DNA of 64,000 nucleotides from Fulvivirga sp. M361 (GTDB taxonomy: Bacteria; Bacteroidota; Bacteroidia; Cytophagales; Cyclobacteriaceae), in contig NZ_VKDC01000007.1 in assembly GCF_007097395.1 (NCBI RefSeq), forward strand, positions 262,809 to 326,808, read 5' to 3'. Shown here piece after piece: positions 1 through 8,794 of this stretch. The notes below the pieces were generated by a model that was not told the DNA's origin, ran no database searches, and saw only the letters and a program-made list of their open reading frames with translations. The translations under genes were made by a program, and so were the position numbers. The stretch's first letter is position 1; every line of letters starts with the position of its first letter.

Positions 1-1
1 G

Positions 2-2980
2 ACCATTACCGTTGATGTAACTGGCACTAGTTCTTTGGAAGATGAGACCAACGTCTGGATCTGGGCATGGTTACCTGAGCTGGAACCTGATTTTGATGCT
101 CCCACGAATGTGAACCCCGCCACATCGGCCCAGGATCTGGCTAAATTTACTTCTACCGGGCAGGCCAATGAATACAGTATAACGTTTACGCCTACCACCT
201 TTTTTAATAAACCTGCGGATGAGATCACGCGTATTGGTTTTCTCGTAAAGGCAGTTACGTTTGATGATGGGAAAACCATTGATTTATTTATTGACATAAA
301 TAAAGGGGATATAGCTGTTAAATTTACCCGACCGGACGCTCCGTTTCTTTTCGCGGATCCATCAGGCACCATTAGCGTTACAGCGGATGCGTCGATACCT
401 GCAGACCTTACTTTGTTTGTTGACGGGGAATCAGTACAGAGCGTGAGCGAGGCCAGTCAGCTGACGTTTGATTTTGTAGCCGCATCCAGTGGCTCTGTTC
501 CGGTCAGAATTGAGGCGGATAACGGGGGGAGTATGGTTTCTGATGAATTTACGTACGTAGTACGGGCAAACCCTACAGGTACAAGGCCGGCAGGGATCAT
601 TCAGGGGATCAATTATGACGCAGATGCTACTAAAGCTACTTTTTGCCTGTTTGCTCCGGGTAAAAATTCCGTGTACCTGTTAGCAGATTTTAATCAATGG
701 ACGGTTTCAGAGAACTATCAACTCGCAAAGGACGGTGATTATTTCTGGCTTACGGTCAACGGCCTTACTCCCGGGAAAGAATATGCTTTTCAATACCTTG
801 TAGATGAAACATTACAGGTAGGAGATCCCTATGCGGATAAGATCCTGGACCCTGCTGAAGATGGGGCTATAGACGAGATAACCTATCCCAACCCCACACC
901 TTATCCTGATAATGAGGTAGTCGAAGGGTGGGTGTCTGTGATGCAGACGGATCAACCGTCGTATCCCTGGATCGTAAATGATTTTGTGCCTCCCGCCAGG
1001 GAAGACCTGGTGATCTATGAATTACTTGTTCGTGACTTTGACGTGGCCCATAATTACCAGGCAGTTATTGACCGGCTGGATTACCTGGAAGACCTTGGAG
1101 TAAATGCCATACAGCTTATGCCCATCATGGAGTTTAATGGTAACCTGAGCTGGGGTTATAATCCTGCTTACTTTTTTGCTCCTGATAAATATTACGGTAC
1201 GAAAGATGCGCTGAAAGGATTTATCGATGCCTGTCATGCACGCGGTATGGCAGTAATACTGGATATGGTACTGAACCATACCCACGAAAGAAATCCATTG
1301 GCAGCGCTTTACTGGGATGAAGCGAACAAAAGACCGGCAGCAGACAGTCCCTGGCTTAATCAGCAAGCTACCCATCCTTTTAATGTGTTTTTTGATTTCA
1401 ACCATGAATCGCTCAATACACAGCATTATGTGGACACCGTAAACCACTACTGGCTGGAAGAATACCGTTTCGATGGATATCGTTTTGACCTGAGTAAAGG
1501 ATTTACGCAAACCTTTACCGGAGACAATTTAGGTGCCTGGAATGCCTATGACCAATCACGTGTGGACATTCTGACCCGCATGGTGGATAAGATATGGTCG
1601 CATCACCCGGAGGCATATGTGATCTTTGAGCACCTTTCAGACAACCAGGAGGAAAAGGTATTGGCGGATTATGGGATCATGCTTTGGGGGAATATGAATG
1701 AAAATTTTAATCAGCTGACCATGGGGTACGAAGAAAGCTCCAATATAGATTGGGCCTATTATGCTACCCGTGGCTGGAATGACCCTAACCTGATCTCATA
1801 CATGGAAAGTCATGATGAGGAAAGGCTGGTATACCGGAATCTGACGTTAGGGAACACTACCCGGGGAGGACATAACACGACCAATTTAGACATAGCGCTG
1901 GAGCGTGTTAAGGCTGCTTCTGCTGTTTATTATGCTATTCCCGGACCTCGCATGCTTTGGCAGTTTGGAGAGCTGGGATATGACATCAGTATCAATCAAA
2001 ATGGTCGTACGGGTAATAAGCCGATACCCTGGCAAACAGCTGCTGACGGTCTTAGCTATGACACTGATGAAGACCGTGTTCGGTTGAATAAGGTGACGGC
2101 AGAAATTATCCGTTTGAAAACATCTTACAGCGTATTCAGCTCGCTGGATTTTACCCTTGATGAAAGTCAGTCACTTGTGAAAAAGATCGTGCTTAAAAAT
2201 GACCCTTTTGTTGAGAGTCCGTTAACTCCGGATGATATGAATGTGGTCATTGTGGCCAATTTTAATGTAACCACTACGCCAACAGACCTGACCTTTCCAC
2301 ATACCGGAAACTGGTACCATTATTTTGCAGGAGGGGAGCTATTGGAGGTTTCGGAAGCTACGATAAATCTGAATTTGCAGCCTGGTGAGTTCAGAATATA
2401 CACAGATGTGGCATTGGAAGAAACCGAGGCTGAATTGATCGGTTACGTTACACCTTTGGCGCCGGAGCTTTTAAGCTTAACGGAAATACAGGCAAAAGGT
2501 GTGCAATTGCAATGGTTGGACAATTCAGCAGTAGAAGTCAATTATAAAGTTTTACGCTCTGATAATGGTGGCGCATTTGAAGAGATCGCTACCCTGCCAT
2601 CCAATACAACAAGTTATTTGGACGAAGAGGCAGTATCACTACAAGAATATGCCTACAAGGTAGTGTCTTCTAACAGTATCGATGCTGCTGAATCCAACGT
2701 CCTGACCATTACCACCACAAATGTAATTACCTCATTGGTCATAGAGCAGGTACCAGGCTTTTCAATATACCCTAACCCCACCCAGGACAGGCTGACCATT
2801 GATGGAGGTGCCGTAGTTTATGATTTGAGCATTACAGACCTTTCCGGTAAAGTAATACACACTGAAGGCAGCATAAGCGGGCTCTATCAGACATCTGTAC
2901 AGCATTTGAACAAGGGTATGTATTTAATTGTAATACATAGTAAACAAGGTATAAATGTGGGGCGGGTAGTGAAAAAATAA
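2..2980 (+). CDS. Secreted GH13 alpha-amylase-family protein with T9SS sorting domain (5' partial)
   Basis: Glycoside hydrolase family 13 enzyme, expected to act on alpha-glucans outside the cell. The reading frame is open to the window edge, so the N-terminus is missing; the TTG at 35 is not a credible start. Numbered from position 35, an N-terminal beta-sandwich region is followed by an E-set/CBM48-like module near residues 188-260 (APGKNSVYLL, DFNQW). The TIM barrel follows, with DMVLNHTH near 410, the nucleophile region DGYRFDLSKG near 480, the acid/base region VIFEHL near 528 and SHDEER near 592. A fibronectin-like segment precedes a C-terminal T9SS sorting domain (FSIYPNPTQDRLTI near 908), so secretion by the type IX system is expected. 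A strong terminator follows. Exact substrate (starch, glycogen, maltodextrin) cannot be told from the sequence. Confidence 0.93.
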   Translation, partial: TITVDVTGTSSLEDETNVWIWAWLPELEPDFDAPTNVNPATSAQDLAKFTSTGQANEYSITFTPTTFFNKPADEITRIGFLVKAVTFDDGKTIDLFIDINKGDIAVKFTRPDAPFLFADPSGTISVTADASIPADLTLFVDGESVQSVSEASQLTFDFVAASSGSVPVRIEADNGGSMVSDEFTYVVRANPTGTRPAGIIQGINYDADATKATFCLFAPGKNSVYLLADFNQWTVSENYQLAKDGDYFWLTVNGLTPGKEYAFQYLVDETLQVGDPYADKILDPAEDGAIDEITYPNPTPYPDNEVVEGWVSVMQTDQPSYPWIVNDFVPPAREDLVIYELLVRDFDVAHNYQAVIDRLDYLEDLGVNAIQLMPIMEFNGNLSWGYNPAYFFAPDKYYGTKDALKGFIDACHARGMAVILDMVLNHTHERNPLAALYWDEANKRPAADSPWLNQQATHPFNVFFDFNHESLNTQHYVDTVNHYWLEEYRFDGYRFDLSKGFTQTFTGDNLGAWNAYDQSRVDILTRMVDKIWSHHPEAYVIFEHLSDNQEEKVLADYGIMLWGNMNENFNQLTMGYEESSNIDWAYYATRGWNDPNLISYMESHDEERLVYRNLTLGNTTRGGHNTTNLDIALERVKAASAVYYAIPGPRMLWQFGELGYDISINQNGRTGNKPIPWQTAADGLSYDTDEDRVRLNKVTAEIIRLKTSYSVFSSLDFTLDESQSLVKKIVLKNDPFVESPLTPDDMNVVIVANFNVTTTPTDLTFPHTGNWYHYFAGGELLEVSEATINLNLQPGEFRIYTDVALEETEAELIGYVTPLAPELLSLTEIQAKGVQLQWLDNSAVEVNYKVLRSDNGGAFEEIATLPSNTTSYLDEEAVSLQEYAYKVVSSNSIDAAESNVLTITTTNVITSLVIEQVPGFSIYPNPTQDRLTIDGGAVVYDLSITDLSGKVIHTEGSISGLYQTSVQHLNKGMYLIVIHSKQGINVGRVVKK

Positions 2981-3085
2981 CCAGACAATGAGTGTTAAGC
3001 GGTGCTTCTAAAATGTAACACCCTTTGAAAAAATAGCTGATCTGAGGATAGATTAGCCAAAACCAAGCTACTTCCAGGTGATAAG

Positions 3086-3122
3086 AAGGCGGGCTAACTA
3101 CTAGTGTTGAGCCCGCCTTTTA
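3086..3122 (+). terminator. Rho-independent terminator after the amylase gene
   Basis: A perfect 10-bp stem (AAGGCGGGCT at 3086-3095, AGCCCGCCTT at 3110-3119) with a 14-nt loop is followed by a short T run. It lies 105 bp after the amylase stop and closes that transcription unit. Confidence 0.85.
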
Positions 3123-3355
3123 CCAATCATTACCTGGTCCCACCTTCCGGAAGTCCTTTTGTAAAGCACAGGAGATATCAATGTTATTTGTGATGCTCAC
3201 AATGACTATCGGGATTTCAGGCTGATAGACAGAATAATTTGTTCATTATCAGTTAATCTTATACTATTTTTAGTAGATTAAGTAGGGTGGGATGTACGTC
3301 ATCGGACTTTGTAGGAATACGTATTGCCTCCCCATCAAGAACTAAAAATAGCACT
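3123..3355. other. Intergenic leader before trpB2
   Basis: About 230 bp with no coding signal. A GTG at 3287 is in frame with the downstream gene, but the 23 codons it would add do not resemble the TrpB2 N-terminus, so this stretch is read as promoter and leader. No clear TAnnTTTG element was found. Confidence 0.4.
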
Positions 3356-4717
3356 ATGAAAAACCGTAAAATCCTGTTAAGTGAAAATGAAATTCCTGAC
3401 AAATGGTATAACATCCTTGCCGATATGCCGAATAAGCCATTGCCGCCGCTCCATCCCGGTACCAAAGAGCCTATTGGCCCTGATGCACTGGCGCCTCTCT
3501 TTCCAGAAGCGCTCATAAAACAGGAAGTGACCACGGATAAATGGATTGAAATACCTGATGAAGTGCGTGATGTGTACACCTTGTGGAGGCCCACGCCATT
3601 GTACAGGGCATTTGGATTAGAGAAGGCATTAGATACACCAGCCAAGATTTATTACAAATACGAAGGTGCAAGCCCCTCAGGGTCTCATAAGCCCAATACG
3701 GCCGTTGCACAGGCGTATTACAATAAACAGGAAGGTGTAAAAAGGATCACTACGGAAACAGGAGCGGGCCAATGGGGGAGTGCGTTGAGTTTTGCTTGTA
3801 ACTTATTCGATATTGAATGTGAAGTTTATATGGTAAGGATCTCTTATGATCAAAAACCTTACAGAAAGATAATGATGAATACCTGGGGGGCCAAAGTGAT
3901 GGCTTCACCTTCTGACAGGACAGAGGCGGGGAGGAAGATATTAGCGGAAACCCCCGATTCTACCGGTTCATTAGGTATTGCCATATCAGAGGCCATAGAG
4001 CGTGCAGCTACCCGTGATGATACCAAATATGCTTTAGGCAGTGTATTAAATCATGTAAAACTCCATCAAACGATCATTGGGCAAGAGGCTGTTGTTCAAA
4101 TGCAGAAAGCGGATGCTATGCCTGATATTGTCATTGCGCCCTTTGGAGGTGGATCTAACTTTGCCGGGCTGGCCTTTCCGTTTTTAAGATATAACCTGGA
4201 AGAAGGAAAAAGTATCCGGTGCATTGCCAGTGAGCCGTCCTCCTGCCCCAAACTTACCCGAGGTGTATTTAAGTACGACTTTGGAGATAATGTAGGTATG
4301 ACGCCACTATTGCCCATGTATACATTGGGACATAATTTTGTTCCGGCTCCCATTCATGCCGGTGGACTGAGATATCATGGAGCTGGTGTGATCGTAAGTC
4401 AGCTGCTTCGAGACAGGCTGATAGAAGCCACGGCACATGATAACCTGGAAGTATTTGAAGCTGGAGTTCTTTTTGCAAGGACAGAGGGTATCATTCCTGC
4501 TCCGGAAGCCACTCACGGTATTGCTACCGCTATTAAAGAAGCAGAGCGATGTAAGGAAGAAGGTGTTTCCAAAACGATCCTTTTCAATATGTGTGGGCAC
4601 GGAAATTTTGATATGAAAGCCTATGAAGATTATTTTGCCGGTAATATTGTTAAGCATGAACTAACACAAAGCGATGTAGATAAGCTTATTGCTGAAATTG
4701 ATACGCCTGATATATAA
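3356..4717 (+). CDS. trpB2: TrpB2-type tryptophan synthase beta chain (PLP enzyme)
   Basis: PLP-dependent enzyme of the TrpB2 branch, which condenses serine with indole to make L-tryptophan. The ATG at 3356 gives 453 residues and a start that fits the family ([19 protein letters not shown]). The PLP lysine lies in SGSHKPNTA (K112), and the phosphate-binding glycine loop is GGGSNFAG in the middle of the protein. No trpA or other trp gene is nearby. TrpB2 proteins often occur apart from the trp operon and bind TrpA poorly or not at all, so indole salvage or a serine deaminase-like side role is plausible (inference). A cupin gene follows after 37 bp on the same strand and may be co-transcribed. 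Confidence 0.92.
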   Translation: MKNRKILLSENEIPDKWYNILADMPNKPLPPLHPGTKEPIGPDALAPLFPEALIKQEVTTDKWIEIPDEVRDVYTLWRPTPLYRAFGLEKALDTPAKIYYKYEGASPSGSHKPNTAVAQAYYNKQEGVKRITTETGAGQWGSALSFACNLFDIECEVYMVRISYDQKPYRKIMMNTWGAKVMASPSDRTEAGRKILAETPDSTGSLGIAISEAIERAATRDDTKYALGSVLNHVKLHQTIIGQEAVVQMQKADAMPDIVIAPFGGGSNFAGLAFPFLRYNLEEGKSIRCIASEPSSCPKLTRGVFKYDFGDNVGMTPLLPMYTLGHNFVPAPIHAGGLRYHGAGVIVSQLLRDRLIEATAHDNLEVFEAGVLFARTEGIIPAPEATHGIATAIKEAERCKEEGVSKTILFNMCGHGNFDMKAYEDYFAGNIVKHELTQSDVDKLIAEIDTPDI

Positions 4718-4754
4718 TAGTGGCGTAAATCCTATGTTATTAGAATGATCAAAT

Positions 4755-5120
4755 ATGAATACAGTCAATATCTTAGAAAAATTCGAGAAGTTCAATGAAA
4801 CATGGACCCCGAAAATAATTGGAGAACTCAACGGTCAATATGTAAAACTTGCCAAGATCGAAAATGAATTTGTCTGGCACAGTCATGAGGATGAAGATGA
4901 GCTTTTTATGGTATTCAAAGGTACATTACACATGCACTTTAGAGATAAAACAGAAGTAGTAAAGAAGGGAGAGCTGATTGTTGTACCCCGGGGAGTAGAG
5001 CATAATCCACGCACAGAAGGGGGGGAAGAAGTGTGGGTTTTGCTCTTTGAACCTAAAGCTACTAAACATACGGGTGTGATAGAACATGAACGTACGGTGA
5101 AGGATCAAAATTGGATATGA
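4755..5120 (+). CDS. Small cupin-domain protein
   Basis: A single-domain cupin of 121 residues. The metal-binding motif 1 is WHSHEDEDELFMVFKG near residues 40-55, with two histidines and acidic ligands; motif 2 is near residues 70-85 (GELIVVPRGVEHNP). The length and motifs match the small 'cupin domain-containing' proteins common in Bacteroidota, for which enzyme activity is usually unknown. It lies 37 bp downstream of trpB2 on the same strand. Metal binding is likely; the substrate cannot be inferred. Confidence 0.85.
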   Translation: MNTVNILEKFEKFNETWTPKIIGELNGQYVKLAKIENEFVWHSHEDEDELFMVFKGTLHMHFRDKTEVVKKGELIVVPRGVEHNPRTEGGEEVWVLLFEPKATKHTGVIEHERTVKDQNWI

Positions 5121-5224
5121 ATTTCACCTTATCGACCCGTAATGGTTTGTAGTCCATATAAAAGGGTCCTCAAAACGTCTTCGAGAACTTAAAACCCAAT
5201 GATAAAGAAGTAGAAATCATCAAT

Positions 5225-6277
5225 ATGGCATTGATCAGTAAAAAGAAAAACATTTATCCTGTAAGTCAACGGCTAAGGCAATACTTAAAGCGGCAACAGC
5301 GAGAGGTGAAGCTGCCCATCCAATACAGGGACCTGTTACGGTATGAGAATTCCATTGCTTTGCTGGATAAGAAACAAAATGATACGCTTTGGGAAACCGT
5401 TTTTTACGCTCAGCATGAAATGGAATATATCCATTATAGTTTAAAGAAGGTCTATGCCATGTTAAAGGCAGACGGTGACCTTTCTGTAATGGAACATCTC
5501 TATGTAGACCGTATCGATCTGTGTGTGTATGGAAATACGCAACCCTTTCGAGTGAGAGTAGTGAATCGGATCAATGACAATTTTGATTATTTTTACTTGA
5601 AGAAGGCAGATGCCTCGAGAGTTTATGGCCTGGAGTTGGAGCACTGGCTGTCGCCTAATCGCATTAGTTACTTAGTGGATAACGATACGCTCATCGAGCA
5701 GCATATTATAGGTGTTCCAGGTGATCAATTCATTCGTCAGTACCTTGAGGATGTGAACCTTAATAAAATACGACTGTCAAAGGAGTTTGTCAAATTTAAT
5801 GAACGTTGTTTTATCCGGTTATTAGGTGATATGCATGCCAATAACTTTGTGGTCAACATTACTCCTGACTTTGATGATGTAGACTATAGGATACGGGCCA
5901 TTGACTTTGACCAGCAGTCTTATGAAGGCCGAAAATCCATTTATTTACCTCAATATTTCAAGGAAAATAATCCGTTAATACAAATAGGGCTGGATTGCCT
6001 CACCATAGAAACAGTGAAGCAATATCAAAAAGAAGAGCGATCACTCATTGCCCGCAGGTATAAACTGGGTAAAAAATTCATCAAAGAATTGTTGAAAGCG
6101 ATGTCTGAAGACGATATCTCCAAGCCGGAATATATTGCAACACTCCGTGCAGAACTTGCAAAACACTATAGTGATGATGGCTTTTTAATATGCGAAACTA
6201 TGGGGGCATTGGTCCAAAAAAGCCTTAATAAAGTCCTTGAGCAGAAGCAGACGTATCATTTTCCGATATCGGACTGA
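5225..6277 (+). CDS. Hypothetical protein with kinase-like fold signature
   Basis: I do not recognise a named family. The 350-residue protein lacks a signal peptide or membrane segment, so it is probably cytoplasmic. The segment LGDMHANNF near residues 200-208, followed some 20 residues later by IRAIDFDQQSYEG, resembles the catalytic loop (HGDxHxxN) and metal-binding D-F-D of aminoglycoside phosphotransferase or HipA-like kinases. The N-terminal half has the mixed beta and alpha character expected of an ATP-binding lobe, but no clear glycine-rich loop. A small-molecule or protein kinase role is an inference from these two motifs only. It lies 104 bp after the cupin gene on the same strand. 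Confidence 0.7.
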   Translation: MALISKKKNIYPVSQRLRQYLKRQQREVKLPIQYRDLLRYENSIALLDKKQNDTLWETVFYAQHEMEYIHYSLKKVYAMLKADGDLSVMEHLYVDRIDLCVYGNTQPFRVRVVNRINDNFDYFYLKKADASRVYGLELEHWLSPNRISYLVDNDTLIEQHIIGVPGDQFIRQYLEDVNLNKIRLSKEFVKFNERCFIRLLGDMHANNFVVNITPDFDDVDYRIRAIDFDQQSYEGRKSIYLPQYFKENNPLIQIGLDCLTIETVKQYQKEERSLIARRYKLGKKFIKELLKAMSEDDISKPEYIATLRAELAKHYSDDGFLICETMGALVQKSLNKVLEQKQTYHFPISD

Positions 6278-6874
6278 CTGAGACGTTATCCATATAACAA
6301 ATATGAATTAGTCTGGTATTTTTCTTTAAGCGTTAACCCGTATTTTACAATATATAAGAGGACAGCATCTTAGTTATTCAATCGTGCATTGACAATCTTA
6401 TAATTTTTCCGTATTTTATACTACGATTTATGTAATCAATGATGGGGTGAAATGTTTATCCTACCATAAAGTAGCATCACTTTGAAAAAAAAGTATGTTT
6501 AAACAGTTAATAAGTGTGTGCAAATTGGTGAATGTTTCATGATTACCTAACTTACTTAGAAAAGTACTATTTTGGTGAATTTTGTGATTTAACTGTGGTA
6601 GTGTGCTCATCAAACACGACTACCATGAATAAGTTCGCTTAAATACTGGTTAAGTATCTCATTTTTAATTATTTTCATCTAAAGAAAATGATAAAGGTAG
6701 TGTTAATTTTTGCGGAAAATATTTCTTTAGATCATTAGCATGTCGTATTTTCGGTTTTCTTTTGGATGATCTTAGGATAGGGTTGTAGGTAAAGTTTATT
6801 TGTTCAGAAGAATTGAGTTTTTGCCTTAATTTATGTATTTATAACAGGTTACGTGGAGTGCCTGTTCTTAATCT
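6278..6874. other. 597-bp AT-rich intergenic region
   Basis: No open frame or RNA gene that I can support. One imperfect hairpin is visible: GGTAGTGTG at 6597-6605 pairs with CACGACTACC at 6615-6624, with one bulged base and a 9-nt loop. It lacks a T tail and is not a terminator. The region is long for this window and presumably holds the glycerate kinase promoter. Confidence 0.4.
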
Positions 6875-8011
6875 ATGAGAGTATTAATAGCCCCTAATAA
6901 TTTTAAAGAATCTATCTCAGCCAATGACGCGGCCGACGCCATTAAGCAGGGTCTTTTAGCAGCGAACCCTTCGATAAATACAAATTGCCTGCCTTTATCA
7001 GACGGAGGAGAGGGTTTTGTCAAGGCCCTGGTAGCAGCCACAGGAGGATCCATAATAGACGTCCGGGTAAGTGATCCTTTGGGTAGACAAATTGACACCT
7101 ATTATGGTGTGATACATCAAAAAACAGCTGTTATTGAAATGGCACTGGCTTCTGGTTTGGAACTGATCCGGGAGCAGGAACGTGATCCCTGGATGACTAC
7201 TACTTACGGCACAGGTGAACTTATAAAAGATGCTATAGATCGAGGGTATAAAAATATTATTATTGGGTTGGGAGGGAGTGCGACAAATGATGCCGGCATG
7301 GGTATGATCCAGGCTTTAGGAGGTGTTTTTTATGATAAAGATGCCAGAGTGCTTGGACAGGGCGCTAAATTCCTGGACCAGGTAAAAGATGCTGATATCA
7401 TAAAATTTAGAAGAAAGACCAAGCGTGTACGTTTTATTGCAGCATGTGATGTTACTAACCCCTTAATTGGTCAGCGCGGGGCTACTTATGTTTATGGTCC
7501 ACAAAAAGGAGCTGGCCCTGAGGCCCTGGAACGTTTGGAAAATGGCGTGGTAAGGTACAGTGAACATGTCAATGCCATGATGAGCCTTGATTATACGAGG
7601 TATCCGGGTGCTGGTGCAGCAGGAGGATTAGGATACGCCTTACTGACATTCATGCGTGCCAGACTTATACCAGGGTTTGACCTGGTAGCTGACTATACAG
7701 ATCTCAAAATGAAAATTCAACAGGCTGATCTTATCATCACCGGGGAGGGCAAAATAGATGCTCAGACGATGGAGGGTAAAACCATCGCTCGACTTACCCG
7801 CCTTGCCAAAAAGCATAAGAAGCCCATCGTAGCACTGGCTGGAAGAGTAGATGATGATATTGATCTTAATGGCAAAGGTATTGAAAGGCTTTTAACCATT
7901 ACGGATCGTGCCAAGAATGAACAAGATGCGCTGCAGAACGCTGGCTATCATTTAAAACTGCTGGCCCAGGAGATAGGGGAGAGTCTTTTCAAAATTTCCG
8001 ATAGCAGATAG
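6875..8011 (+). CDS. glxK: Glycerate kinase (GlxK/GarK family)
   Basis: Phosphorylates D-glycerate with ATP, feeding glyoxylate or serine breakdown into glycolysis. The 378-residue length is normal for the family, and the N-terminus (MRVLIAPNNFKESISA) and the motif LPLSDGGEGF near residues 47-56 are characteristic, as are IIIGLGGSATNDAGMG near 125-140 and ITGEGKIDAQT near 290. It is preceded by a long intergenic stretch and stands alone on its strand. No glyoxylate carboligase or tartronate semialdehyde reductase gene is nearby, so the pathway cannot be settled here; the symbol reflects the family, not a specific isozyme. Confidence 0.92.
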   Translation: MRVLIAPNNFKESISANDAADAIKQGLLAANPSINTNCLPLSDGGEGFVKALVAATGGSIIDVRVSDPLGRQIDTYYGVIHQKTAVIEMALASGLELIREQERDPWMTTTYGTGELIKDAIDRGYKNIIIGLGGSATNDAGMGMIQALGGVFYDKDARVLGQGAKFLDQVKDADIIKFRRKTKRVRFIAACDVTNPLIGQRGATYVYGPQKGAGPEALERLENGVVRYSEHVNAMMSLDYTRYPGAGAAGGLGYALLTFMRARLIPGFDLVADYTDLKMKIQQADLIITGEGKIDAQTMEGKTIARLTRLAKKHKKPIVALAGRVDDDIDLNGKGIERLLTITDRAKNEQDALQNAGYHLKLLAQEIGESLFKISDSR

Positions 8012-8320
8012 TGAGCTCTAAACGCAACTAAAAGCTTACAGCCCTTTCTTGAAGCAATGTTTTAATTCAATAAAATGAAGTCTTAAGAGAATGTGCCCTG
8101 GCTTAACAAAGAGGAGCTAGTAAAACTTTTTTCCAGGACTTTTTCAGCAAGATAGGATGACTTTTTAGGTTTTTAGCACGCTACTATTCAAAGTAAGTAT
8201 TAGACTTTGTTCACTGTCAATATTCATCTGCAAGCACGTTAAACTGTAAAGCCAACGACATATCTGAAAAATCCAAGTTGCTTTTGAACCCGATAAAAAT
8301 ACCTTTGCGATTAACTGATA
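8012..8320. other. Intergenic region between convergent genes
   Basis: 309 bp between the glycerate kinase gene and a minus-strand gene that converges on it. I see no convincing terminator hairpin, RNA or coding frame. Confidence 0.35.
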
Positions 8321-8695
8321 TCAATTTTTGAATTGTTCAAGCCAGAGAAGGGCCTGATCTTTATTGGTAAACATTTTTGTCGGTTTGGCAGGTTTGTTGA
8401 TTTGAATGAAGAAGTTGACAATCATCTTGAATACGCTCGACCTGACCAATATAGCATTAGCTGTAATTAATTCATTACCTTCTTTGGCGAAGTAATCTCG
8501 GGCCTCTTTAGTGATATTATGAGTTTTGGCAGAATCTACAAGGCAGGGATATTCATTGTTTTCACTAAATTCCAATCTTTCCGAGACACAAATCTTAGCC
8601 ACGTTTAGGTCAATGACATCTACTTCTTTATAATAAAAGTGAAGTATTCCGTTTTCAACAAACATGGTAGTATATTCGTTTTCCCTGAATTTCAT
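8321..8695 (-). CDS. Small STAS-like hypothetical protein
   Basis: A 124-residue soluble protein with alternating beta strands and helices, including YPCLVDSAKTHNITKEAR near the middle and a C-terminal helix KDQALLWLEQF. The pattern matches the small SpoIIAA/STAS-like proteins often found in Bacteroidota, where the last helix and the 'lvD' strand are typical. No catalytic residues are apparent. It is transcribed divergently from the oxoamine synthase fusion at 8795, with about 100 bp between the starts, so the two may share control (inference). Family assignment rests on overall pattern, not a diagnostic motif. Confidence 0.65.
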   Translation of the reverse strand: MKFRENEYTTMFVENGILHFYYKEVDVIDLNVAKICVSERLEFSENNEYPCLVDSAKTHNITKEARDYFAKEGNELITANAILVRSSVFKMIVNFFIQINKPAKPTKMFTNKDQALLWLEQFKN

Positions 8696-8794
8696 ATAGT
8701 TATATGTCTTTTAGACTGAAACATTGTAAAATACTATAATGTTACTAATATTATTGATATTGATTTTAATTACAATCTACATAAACAAATTGGT

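Noticed and set aside
3287..3355. GTG start upstream of trpB2
   Set aside because: The extra 23 residues do not match the family N-terminus, which begins at the ATG at 3356.
3259..3645. Minus-strand frame opposite the trpB2 start
   Set aside because: Antisense shadow of a well-supported gene.
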